Source of the DNA: Blepharisma japonicum
Lineage: Eukaryota; Ciliophora; Heterotrichea; Heterotrichida; Blepharismidae
Assembly (NCBI GenBank): GCA_949751835.1
Contig: CATKHK010000005.1
Coordinates: 496,001-560,000, forward strand
DNA length: 64,000 nt
Direction of reading: 5' to 3'
Below are positions 32,226 through 44,311 of the stretch, one piece after another. Position 1 is the stretch's first letter. Each line of letters starts with the position of its first letter. The notes beneath the pieces are model-generated. The model saw only the letters and a program-made list of their open reading frames with translations, had not been told where the DNA came from and did no database searches. The translations under genes were made by a program, and so were the position numbers.

Positions 32226-33489
32226 TGTGCTCAACATTCATTATATTAACTATTTTTATGCTTTAATATATACAGTAAACTTGCTATAATAGTGTCGCAA
32301 AGATCTCGAAAAACAATTATGAAAAGGCTCTTTATATTCTGACTTTTTGGGGCAGTTCGGCCAATAGTTTGCAAAGAACCTATGTAATATAATTTGATTA
32401 ATTCACTCTCAGTTAGTCAATAAAAGACTTTAGAAATTCTTAATAGCATGAGGAGTGTTATAAGCTAGATTAGCACAAAATTTATGTTAACTTTGTCTCA
32501 TTCTGACAATTGTATTATTAAATATTTAGTTGGTGGATTACAATATTTAATGTTATTTATTAAAAACGTCGAAGTCAATGAAGTATGAATTTTATTGTTA
32601 AAAATTGCAGTATGGGATATGAGCATTTTGAAACCATAAATAAGCATTAGTTGATAAGCATTAGTTGATAAGAGCTTTAAAACATAAAGTATCTAGTATA
32701 AAAATTCTCATATTGCTCCAATAATTAGCATATAAGAGATAAACAAATAGGTCTTCAGTCCGCCTTAACTGTTTCAGGCACTTTATAGCATGAAGTTATG
32801 ATGATTGTACCTTTAGGTTTGGCCCTTAATTTATTGCTGTGCTGCCATATGGTATTGATTTTTCTCAGGCTGAAATTATTGGTTTTCCAGATCAAGTATT
32901 AGCTATCAATATATTTTTTGTCATAGGGGGCATATTTCTAATTTCTGAGGCTCCAATCACCCATGATAACGGAGAGAAACTTTTTGGTAATTTAATGCAT
33001 ACATCGCACCTAATAGCAAATAGTGGAGAAGTCTTTCTAACCAAACGAAACACAAATATCAGATAAGCAAGTCCTGTTCTAGAAAACATGATGTTCGAGG
33101 ATGATCTGAAAGTGCTGGCTAGCAATCCGGCAGGTATCAAATCTGAAGACTTTAAGACTCTTTATTTGCTTTAAAATACGCAACTCTCTATTATACTAAT
33201 ATATGTTTTATTGCTAGAATAAAAAATTGTCGTAACTAAGTCTAAATTTGATGCAGTAAATTAAATAATGAGAGTACGATAGTAAATTCATAGGAATTAA
33301 TTGGATTATTTGATAAAGTATTTTTATCATGTTTTCACTTTGCATAGCTCTTTATTTATTTGTTTTTCGGAAGTTGTCAATTTGCAAATTTTTGTTATTC
33401 TTATAAAGTCAAAATTATATTAATTGCAATAAAAATTTTGATAATATGTGAATAATTTGACAGATATGTAAAATGCTAAATCAACTATG
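32226..33489. other. Spacer with one coding-like trace (32839-33175)
   Basis: Mostly AT-rich. From 32839 the plus strand reads LPYGIDFSQAEIIGFPDQVL..., broken once by TAA, then resumes as ASPVLENMMFEDDLKVLASN...SEDFKTLYLL before TAA. This suggests a decayed gene piece of unknown family. The opposite strand is also open for 83 codons there, so strand is uncertain. Confidence 0.4.
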
Positions 33490-33827
33490 GTTTAAATAAT
33501 GCATTTCCTCTAAAGGAATGCAGTTTTCCTTTTATATGTTTGCTCTTATCAAAGATTTATAAAATTTTAATGATTATTTCTTTAATTTAATTTTGATGTT
33601 TTTACTTTAGCCTAACCGCTGTTCGATCTTGAAACTGTAATACATTTAAGCAATTTTAAAGAAGATGGCTTATTTTCCTCAACATGATCAAATGCACTTT
33701 ATTAGGACACATGCTATAAAGTCAGGGTTAGATTTAAGATTAAATAATCTGTAAAGTAAATATTTATAAATCTGATTTATTAATGTTGAGAAATTGCCGA
33801 TATAAGTGCAAAAATTATAGAATAATT
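33490..33827 (+). repeat. 5' flank repeat of receptor copy 3 (shared with 26440-26747)
   Basis: Matches the copy 2 upstream region in order, with small indels (e.g. ATGCAGTTTTCCTTTTATAT vs ATGCAGTTTTCTTTTTGTAT; TAAATAATCTGTAAAG vs TAAATAATCTGTAGAG). A probable shared promoter segment. Confidence 0.7.
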
Positions 33828-36800
33828 ATGAATAAGCTATTTACTATACTTTTTATCGTTTCTAGGCTTGCAAAAGTGCAGAGTAAATCTCCAACTACTC
33901 CGTGCTATGAAGATAATGGCCAATTAAAGATTGGCGATAATTGTGTAAATTGCTATACTGGATGCAAAACCTGCTTTGGGAATGCCTACTGATATCAATG
34001 CTCTTCATGCTACTCAGGCTATGAATTATTGAACAATCTTTGCTTGCCAAAAATTCACTTACAATCTACTTCATTTGAGTTCAACAGCCAAATTAATCTT
34101 GGCATGGAGCAAAAAGGAATATTCCAAGTAGGGTCAAATAACGCTAATAAATACCCAAACTATGATGCGAATGATCCATATCCTACCTATCAGAGAGGAT
34201 ACTATTATACTAAAAGCTCCTACATGACTTCCGATAAGTTTAATTTGAGTCCTTGGTTTTCTATTTCTTTTTGAGTAAAACCATACTCAGCTGGAAACAT
34301 TTTTCTCAAAAGAGACTCAAACAACATTCTTCTAAGTCTTACAATATCTTCAAGCAATATGCTTGCTTTTAACATCAAATTGGCATATGGAAAAACCTTA
34401 AGTTTACAACAATCTACTGAAACTGGTATGCTTAATGCTTGGAACCAGATTGCCATTTCTTGCAATTTACTTGTCGGCCAATGATACACAAAAATTCAGC
34501 TCATTCATAATGGAGTAATTCTAGCTCAATCTCAAGCCTCATCACAAGATTGGTATAATGATCCTTCAACCGCAATTATTGGAAATGACCCCATAGGGAG
34601 TCAAACCTTTACTGGATTTATGTGAATTTTTAAATATTATGATAGTCCAAGTTATGGGCTTACCGATTACAACCCAGCAGTCAATTGCACATCAGGGTGC
34701 TCATTTTGCTCTGAAGATTTTACTTGTCCTGATAGCTGCGATTTTGGAAAATTCAATGACAATGGAGTTTGTGTAGACTGTTTAAGTGAGTGTACTTATG
34801 GTTGTAGAACAGCAGAAAGGTGCAATATATGTGAGACCAAAGAATGCTACTCATGTAGTGACTCTTTTGTCTGTGATACTTGTGTCACCAGAGGAAATTT
34901 GACTAACAAAGTATGTGAATGCAATTTGAACTCGTTTTTTAATGAAACAACAAAAATTTGTGATATATGTGACAATGGCTATTGCAGTCAATGTTTAACT
35001 GTAGATTATTTTGATTGCAAGATTTGTGGGTCTAACTATAAATTAATTGACACTGTCTGTTTAGCTTATACTCCATCAGGTTGGGATGAATCAAAAGCTA
35101 AGCCTTATATTGTTATTGATATCCCTTTCTGAACTGGCACCTTCCAAGGAGAGTTCGGCATTTTTAAGACAGGAGCAGATGAAAATTATTATTACCCATT
35201 TAATACCCCAGAAAAATCAATGGATCCAGTACCAATTGAAAATCGAGGCTTGTATTTCTCTAATGGAATTTTTTTAAATTCAAGTCAAATATACTTGCCC
35301 CACAGTTTTACTATGATCATCTGCTTAAACCCAAAAAATGGAGATTTTTTGGAAAAAGGAAGCTTGAGCATTAATTCTAATGGCAAAGCGAATATTATTC
35401 TCCAAAACCCGCTGAACAGTTTGATGCATATTGTTACACATAGTAATTTACCACTCGAAAATTGAACTTATTTTACTTTAGTGGTATCTTATTTTAATTC
35501 AACCACAACGTTGTCAACATACTCTAATGGGCATTTGCTGTTCTTTTATTCCTATTATGCATGGATATATAGAGATTCAGCATTATCTTCTATGCTTCTT
35601 GGAAAGAGCCAGGATAGCGTCTATGATGGCTTCATTTATTGATACCAGCAATTAATTGGACAAATAAGTGACATAGTGGGCTATATAGAAAATGAAGCGA
35701 ACTTAAACCAATTGCCGTCATGTGATTACGATTATACCTTTGATCAAAATTTCACCTGTATCTCCTGCAACTCTTCATGCACTATAGGCTGCATCCGAGA
35801 GTCAAATTGCAATTTGTGCTATGATCAGCTATGTCGAAACTGCTCTGGGCCTTTAGAAGAATCAATTTGCTTTAATTGCTCGGAGAATTCCCACAATTTA
35901 TATCCTAATGAGTGTATCTGTGATGACAATGCATTTTTAATCAAAAACAGCTCAAACTGATATTGCGAGCATTGCGAATATAATTATTGTGCATTTTGTA
36001 ATGACAATGGGCATTTCGAATGCAAAGGCTGCAAGTCAGGTGTTCTTGTTGATACTGTGTGTCTTGATGAGTATCCGTTTGGATACTTCGAGTGCTCTGG
36101 AAAGAATTGCCTTCTAACACATATCAATCCGAATGAATATTTCAGAGGGAGATATGGGATCTTCATAGGAGGCTACACAAAGGGATTATTTCGTCCTTTT
36201 AATAACTCTGAAAAAGAAGACCCAACTCCTGTAGATCGCCGAGGATTCTATTTAGATGGAATAACACAGTTTTTCCAAACAGAAAACTTTACTTATTTAG
36301 ATCACATCTTTTCAATTGGGGGGTGATTCCATGTTTTAGGGACAGGGGATATTCTTGAGCACTACAATAGACTGCTATTAACAAGCAATGGATCTCTTTC
36401 AATAACTCTGCAAGATAGGGACCAAAGAGAGTTTGTATTTGCCACCCCAGGCATGATTTTTTCTGGCTGATCTTATCTTGCTTACACTGTGTTTTACGCA
36501 AACTCCACAACTTCTCTTCGTGCATTTCTAAACAATGAAGTAATATTTCAGAGAGATTTCCCAAATCTATTATTTAGAGATATTTCAAATTCCACCATAT
36601 TCCTAGGAAAAAGTCAGAATTCTTCCTTCCATGGATTTCTCTATAATTTTAAAATGTGGAATTTTGAAAAGGAAGCGTTCATCTATGAATTTAAATTCGA
36701 AGTCTGTGGGTTTGAAAAGAATGGAACCTGCCTTCCACTTTGTATGATAGACGAGTATTATCAAGAATGGGAAGGATCAGAGCCCTCTTGTGAAAAGTGC

Positions 36801-39800
36801 CTTCGCTCATGCGATGAGGGCTGCATCAGAAAAGACACATGCAACATTTGTAAAGATGTTTTGTGCGCTGTCTGTCCTTATTTTGGACGTACTCTCTGTA
36901 GCCAATGCATTCCTTATGCATATGGAGTAGAAAAGTGCAAATGCATAGAAAACTATTGTCTATCACTCGATAGATTATCATGCATTAAATTTCCATATGA
37001 AAACAGCCCAGAGAAATATTGGATTCACATTCTTCCAAACACAACAATCATAGTAGGAAAGTGAAGCGGCGATTTTATAATAAATACCATTCATCCATGG
37101 ATGATAGATGTTCACTTAATTGATAGCGATATCGTAACTTTCAGCAGCAGGACCTGCACCTTCAGCCCTTTCTATGAAAATTTTACATGCTCATTTAATG
37201 TGTTTGTGGATCCAAGCTATGACAATAAGAATGGCCCTATCACTATCAAAGCAATATTCCAAGGATATGTCTCTCCAATTACATTTCCCGTATCTTATGA
37301 TGACTTTTCTGTTTCAATTATGAGCCATCCTGAACGCTTAGGAGTTGTATTTTACTCAGGATATAACTATATTCAAATAATACCGGACGAGGAAATATCA
37401 TTTAATGATGGCCTTTGCAGTGACGAAAACTGCACACATGTAGTGTGTGAGGAGCTCTTATCTCAGAGTTCCATTTCTTCGATAGGAGGAAATATTGATT
37501 GTACTTATTCTGGGCCAGGCATAATTTCTATATATGTAGGGCATATCAAAGATAATACGAATTCCTTGATTTTCAGAGAAAAAGTTTTTTATGGCTTAGG
37601 CAATAATGAAACAAACTTTAAATATTTGACTGTGCCTTGGAAACTCCAAAAGCCGCCACTGCCTATTGCTTTAATAGCTCCTGTAGCTGAAGTTTGCTGC
37701 TCTTGTATCGCTATTTTTGATGGTTCTGGGTCTTCAACTCGATTAGGAAGCCTAAAATACCAATGAATTTTCAGTGAATTTATACTGTATTCTGGGGATG
37801 ACACTGAGAGAATGGCAAACATCACATTGGAGAGCTGTAATATAGCAAAAGAGCACAAACAATTTAATGTCACTTTAACAGTAACAGACAATTTCGACCA
37901 GCAAGCAAGTGCGAGCATCACAGTAAACATGACGAGTGACGAAGTTGCAGTTAGTGGGTGAAAAGACCCCAAAATCAAGGCAATAACTAATGAAATTACC
38001 AAACTCATTTTTCAATATCAGAGGAGTTCCAAAATCCACCTAGACCCAAACCCCATGGTTATATGAAGCTTATATAAAAAATCTCCAACAAGAGTGCTGC
38101 AAGGAAGCAAGATCTATGAGTCTTCAGGAGTGGAGTTTGCTTATACCTTTACTGAAAAGGGAGAATATATAATAATTTTGGATGCGTTTTTTAATGACAA
38201 CACTTATAAGATTTCAGCAAATGCTTCAATAATTGCTAATCCACCAGCTCCTAACTTGGTCCTGAATGGAGTAAACACTTTTGTCTTTGCAAACTCAAAT
38301 ATCACTGTAAATTTGACTGCAAGCTATAAAGGAGAAGTTTTTGAGCTTGACAAAGGCTATGCATTTATCAACAAAATAGAATGCTCAAATGGCGAATTTG
38401 TTGAGTTGGCTCCAGATATTTTCAAGTTGAGAGTATTGAATAAAGAAAGAATATTTAACTGCAGTTTTACAATCGGCTTGAGAGACTATCCTGATTACGA
38501 GTCTGAAGTCAGCTGACTTTATGTGGTAAAAGGAAACATCCCAAGGGTGTACATTGTTTCTATGTTTCCTTATTTAGATCCTTCAGCACCAGTAAGATTA
38601 GTTGCGGACGTAGCAGACTCATTGAGAATGACAATTTCTTGGAGAGAAAAGAATGGTCACCCGTTCATTGCGACTACGCCAACTGATCAGCCAAGCATGA
38701 CAATTCAAGAATTCAGTATGCTCTGTGGAATTGAGTACGAGTTTGAAATTACTGTTATTGATCCAGTTTCTTTTGTCCCTGTCAAGGCTTCTATTAAAAG
38801 ATATGTAAACTGTCCACCTAACTCAGGAACTTTTGAGGTTGATCCTAAAGAAGGCCTAGCCTTAAATACTCAGTTTAATGTTCTATTTGCAGGTTGGAGC
38901 GATTTAGAAGAAGATGATCCAATTTCCTACCAAGTTTTTATGCAGAAAGACGAAAATATGATTGCCTTGACTCCAAAAACAACTGAAAATAAGTTTCAAA
39001 TAGTGCTTGGCGAGAGAGGAAAGGTTAAACTAGTAGGGAGAATTTATGATTCACGAGGCACTTTTAACGAATTTGAGCTTCAAGTTGAAGTTAATGACTC
39101 AGGCTTTGTTGATGCTAAAGAAAGATCAGAAGTATTACTAAATAGTGGGATTGGGAATATGGACTCAAATATGCTCATCTCCTCCATCAATTCAATTGCT
39201 CATTATGCTTTTCACAATACTATAGACTTAAATGACTTAACGAAATGCGTAGAAAACCTGGATGGAACTTTAAATAAATGGATGAACTCTTCAATGCCAA
39301 GAATCGGGCTATCTGAATCCAGCACCGTCATTGATGCAGTTTCCACCTTGCTCGGAAAAGCAGAAGTGTATAAAGAAAAGCTGTTGCTTGATATCTATAG
39401 CACTCAAAACAAAGCTCTGAACCACACAAAGATCCTTGACATCAGCACATACAAGACAATTATTTCGAACCTTGACAATCTACTTGATAGTCTTCAGGCG
39501 TTATCAGCTCGAAATGAGAGCGCCTACACAGAAATGAATCTCTTCAAAATAATAAATCAAACTCATGCAGAAGGAAGTCTGAAGTATCTGCAGGTAATCA
39601 ATCCTAACGAAAGTCCTGTAAAATATATAGGCAAGAAATTCAATTCCACCAGTCTTTCAGCTGATGGAAAATCATTAGTGAAATCTATTGAATACAACTC
39701 ACCGATTGAAGATAGTGCTGCTAAGTTTAATGTAGGCACCTTCAAAAATTCTGATTCCACAAGCTACTTAGTCTCAATCATGTCAGTTGATCCATTTAAT

Positions 39801-42122
39801 AATATCTCAGACTCTCTTCTGAAATATGCAAGTAGCTCTATGACTTCTTCAGAAGAATACTCATTTACTAAAGGATCAGTGAATTCTTCTGACTCTGCTG
39901 TAACAAAAGAGCAAGTTTATTCAGATAAACTTATATCAAGTTGGGTACAGCCTAGTTTATTTAAAAATACTGGAACTATCATTAACCCAATTTTATCTAC
40001 TGAGCCTGTGACTGAAGTTAGCAGTGAAATCTCTTATAAATCAGTTGATATAAGCCTGAACGCTACATGCATTGTTTACGATCTAAGTATTGAAAAATGC
40101 TCATTTAAGTACTGCAGAACGAGTTTAGAACGCAATGGAGTAGCAACTTGCGTTTGCGACACTGCAGGACTTATTGGAGTACTAGCTTATCCAGATCTTA
40201 AACATCTTCTTGTGAATAAAGTTGAGACAGCAATGGGCCTAGGCATCCCCACAGTCGGCACCATTCCTGTTTTTGTCATCTATACAGTTATCTTAATTTT
40301 ATGTATATGCGGATTAATAGCTGCAGATAAACTTGATGAACTTTTTGGAAATCTCTGAAAAGAGGAAGTCCTAAAAGCTAATCAAATTATTCTTGCCGAG
40401 GTTGAAAATTATTGTAAGGATTTTGGTATTTTAATTAAGAAGCAGATGGAAAAGAACAAACAAAATATGTTGAAAGATAATATCTTCTTGGAAAAACAAG
40501 AAAAGAATGATGAAAATAAAGAAATCAAAAATTTTAATGCTTTAGATAACGTCATGGAAGCATGGGAAAAGGAAAAGATGTACTATCAAGACAGCGAAGA
40601 AGGAAATGGCATTTATTATGGATTGAGAAATAAGTTAAAAATAAAATTAAAAGTATCATATAGCCAAGTCCTCGACACCTTGCTCACTGTAAAAAATGTT
40701 AAAGACTACATTGAAAATTGTATCGATAAGCGAAATTTGGAAATTCTCAGACAAGTTATAGACATACTATGAAAAAATTGTCCACAATTTCGCGTGGAAG
40801 CTAAAGCTCTGTGTAAGACATATCCCTTTCTAATCGAAAAGTTAGGATGGAGCAAAGTAAAAAGGTTTGTTTGTCGTATGTGAAAGCCAATAATTAAAAA
40901 GATTAGAGGCGCTATTATAATAGCAGCAGAAGCAAAAAAAGGTGTCAATATTAATGAACTCGAAAAAATACTTACTGAGAAAAAATTGAATGTTGATAAA
41001 TGCTTAATGGGCAATCTTGATAGCTATAAAAAAATTAATTTGCAAGAAGGTATGTCAGAAGTAAAACTGGTAAACTGAATAAAAAAATGTAAAGATGTGA
41101 TTCTTATCTACTTAAAGGAAGCAATCGAAAAGAATAAAAATGAAGACAACGAGGGTATCAGGGAAGAAAATCAAGATCTTACAGAAAAATTGCGATATTT
41201 TAAAAATCAGCCTGAAGCTATTGATCCTAATGAAATTAAGCTTGAAGATAATCAAGAGCCCACATTTCTAGAAACTCAGAGAGATAAATTAGATGAAACT
41301 AACATTGATGGAAATGAAGTATCTGATAAGCCTCAAATTCCTGAAGCTAATCACAATGAAATTGAACTAATTGAAATTCATCAAGCTCACCAAGGCGACA
41401 CTTCAGTTGTATTTTCGACACTTTGATGGACAGTACTTATAACTATTTTAAGAGAGGGAATAAACAGCATAAATTTTGAAAAAAAGAAATTCTTTGGTTA
41501 TTTCATAAAGTACAACGACATCTTAGGATTTATTGGCTTCACCGATTTGAATGTGCCGAGAAAATTCAGACTTTGTTACTTAATGCTAACAATTTCTACA
41601 GAAATTACTATTGCCATTTTATTTTATGATAGCTATAATAGCCAGATAGACAGGGAATTCTTTATAATTCAATGGCAGACATTTTGAATTGCACTTTTGT
41701 CTTTCTTATTTGGTCTTATACCTCTTTTTATAAAACTCTTCTTCAAATACAATATTTTAAGCAGCCAATTCGAGAAAAATAAAATAACTCACTCTACAAA
41801 TTTAAGTATCAGTCTGGGCTATTTTTTTACTGCAGCTATATTTTTTGTAGAAATATATTATTCTTTTATTAAACTTCGAGATTGTCCTTTGACTAATATC
41901 TCTGCATACTTATCATATATAGCTAATGCCTTAATGATGTATATGCTTATGAGTGGCATTGTTGTTCCTTTAATTATTGCTTTCTTAGATTACCGTGGCT
42001 GTTTTAAATGTTTATCTGCATGTCGAAAGGCATGCTATCAAGGTGTCAAAAGAGCATTGGGCATAACAAAAGTTCAAACAGTTCCAACTAATTTAATTGA
42101 ACACTTAGAGAATAGACAATAA
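33828..42122 (+). CDS. Polycystin-1-like REJ/GPS surface receptor, copy 3
   Basis: 2764 residues in one intronless frame, collinear with copy 1. Order: signal peptide (NKLFTILFIVSRLAKVQS), three LamG-like domains alternating with Cys-rich modules, REJ-like region, GPS-like motif (GVATCVCDTAGLIGV), TM1 (GTIPVFVIYTVILILCICG), cytoplasmic loop, and a C-terminal TM bundle ending in LENRQ and TAA. The ectodomain is very similar to copy 1. The Lys/Glu-rich loop (about 40350-41430) has diverged strongly and is longer, which suggests different partners inside the cell. I use the ATG conserved in copies 2 and 3; an in-frame ATG at 33783 would add 15 residues. The GPS lacks the HL(S/T) cleavage tripeptide, as does copy 1. 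No PLAT domain seen. The conserved downstream spacer and a zinc-finger gene stump follow. Confidence 0.75.
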
Positions 42123-42384
42123 AATAAATACTTTATAAAATAATAAGTATTATAAAGAGTATATAATCGCCTTATTTCTTTTAGACAGTATGCTGCTTAA
42201 ATATGAGACATTACAATTTCTGATGTGGTTCTCGTTTTAAAAAATAAATAATAAGCAATCAATCCTATATGATAATTCAGTTAATAGTATATTTTTACAC
42301 AAATAGTTCAAGTATTAATTCATAGAGTGATTTATAGTTATATGAAATTATAAATTGATTTTAAATTAAGATAATAAAGATTAT
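42105..42384 (+). repeat. Receptor/zinc-finger junction spacer, copy B
   Basis: Continuous with the end of receptor copy 3 (LENRQ stop) and running to the zinc-finger stump; equivalent to 30880-31234 and 47850-48167. This is the copy that keeps an intact receptor on its left side. Confidence 0.8.
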
Positions 42385-42680
42385 ATGGATAATTTATATA
42401 GATATTGTGGAGTATGCGAGGCTCACTGCCAATACAACTCCTGCAAAAAACAATTTTGTATGGTAGACTGAGATAAAGCTCCTCAAAAAATTTGCATAAA
42501 CAACTGAGAATTGTTTTTCAAGCTAATAAAAAATCAAGAGAAATTGTACTAGAATTGTTAGAATTAATAAAGAAAGAATCATCTGATATTTTTAATTCTA
42601 TAAAATTTCCAAATATAGAAAAATATCGAGCACGTTTAAATTCAAAAATTGGATTATATCAATGCAGAAGGAAGAAATAG
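42385..42680 (+). pseudogene. Zinc-finger/TPR gene, truncated copy B
   Basis: Starts MDNLYRYCGVCEAHCQYNSC: two zinc ligands are replaced by Tyr/Asn and the frame breaks near the finger's His pair. Homology resumes as KQLRIVFQANKKSREIVLEL and SSDIFNSIKFPNIEKYRA, then ends abruptly at about 42640 where unrelated sequence begins. A broken host gene copy. Confidence 0.85.
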
Positions 42681-44311
42681 TGATATGGCAGAGGAAAATA
42701 AAGAAGAGGAAGAAGAAGAAAAAGAAAATAGAAAAATAAAAGATGGACTTAAAATGCCGGCTCCAAGAAATGTAAAAATTAAGGCAAATGATCCTTTTTT
42801 AATAAAATGAATAATGAATACTTAAGAAGACCATATAGATGATTGAAAGACTAATTTTAATGAAAATAATGGGTATTAATTGAAAGAAGTATTAAAAAAA
42901 TGGTTTAACTTATTTTAATGCAGATTCTATTACAGCTCGACTTGTGATGTCAAAAGCAATACACAAGCTTAAGAATTGCATCTCTATATCCTGCGATAAC
43001 CATATTTATTTTTCTGTCTTCAAGATCAGCACTAAGCAAGCCTCTATCATATCCTGCAAGATCATGGCAATGCATTTTAAATTTGGGTTGATCTTGTTCC
43101 TATATTTCTTGGACTCCAGCTTTTAGTTATGAGCAAGGAGAGATACATTTTTTTAAAGTTGCATGCTGAAAAAGTAAAAATTAGTAAATAGTGAACATAA
43201 GAAAAACGAAAGAAAGATGATTTTAATAAAAATTAGAATACGATTAAATAGAAGAACTCTTTATAAGCTGCAGAAACCATGCTTCCAGACTTTATGCAGA
43301 TAAAAGTCATATGGATTAAGGATTTTTACCGTTGCTTTTTTATCCATAGCGGATAGGATATCTCAAGGAATTAATGTTGTTTTCTTTCAGCTATACGCCA
43401 TGATACGCCGGAAATATGTGTTTAATTGGTATTATAAATTTGGAAGATAAAAGCAAGTCTAGGTGCCTGCATAAAGATCTCATGCTGCAAAGCTTGCTAC
43501 TTAAAAAATTGCCGTCAGTTAAAACTGTTAAAAGTTGCTAAAGAATAAAATTAAAGTTTGAATTACCTAAAATTGCCCCAAGGCTAAAAAAATAATTTTT
43601 TAGCAAGTTAAAAGCCATATAAATATGCAAAAGAAATCATAACTTAACTGATTAAACTAAAAAATTATCAAAAATGTTTATTCATAATGATATTACATTT
43701 ATTTTGAAAATTTTTCATTTATTTGAAGTTTTGTTGTTGTCTATCAAGATAGAAATTTATTTTTTATTACTAGGATATGATAACAAAAAGCTTCAGAAGA
43801 AAAAGGTAATCTTTAAAATATATATTTAGCATTCACTATTTTAGAATTTGACTATTCCAGAATTTTTTACAGCTAGCTGCTACAAAAAATTTTATTATCA
43901 AATAAGCAATATGAATTAACTATAGTACTGATTTAAAGGTTTATAGAGCCTACTTGTGATAAAAAAAAATTTTTGCTTGAAATTTGATCTTACGATCATT
44001 TATAACTCAGAAAATTTAAAGATATTGATAGATCTAATTATTATATAATTTTGATTAAAATAAAAATATATCTCCTAAATTCATTTTCATTTTAGTATAC
44101 ATAAATTATTTACTATTGTCTTATATCAGGCTAGATAATATATAAAATATTATTATATTTCAAGATTCAAGATCTAATTTGAGAAAATCCTTAAACTAAA
44201 TGTATAAAATATTAAGATACCACAGATTAAGATTATTTGCACATTAATCGGCTTTTTTAATTTATAAGTTTAATATAAATTTGATATCCAATTTTTATTT
44301 TTAGTGCTTTT
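42681..44311. other. 1.6-kb interval with small coding-like traces
   Basis: 42640-42825 holds an open run with an acidic stretch (MAEENKEEEEEEKENRK) and KMPAPRNVKIKANDPF before TAA. The minus strand at about 42930-43085 reads MHCHDLAGYDRGLLSADLED..., possibly a fragment of another gene. 43130-43250 matches 51025-51140, the 3' flank of the intact zinc-finger/TPR gene. The remainder to 44311 is AT-rich and featureless. Confidence 0.5.
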
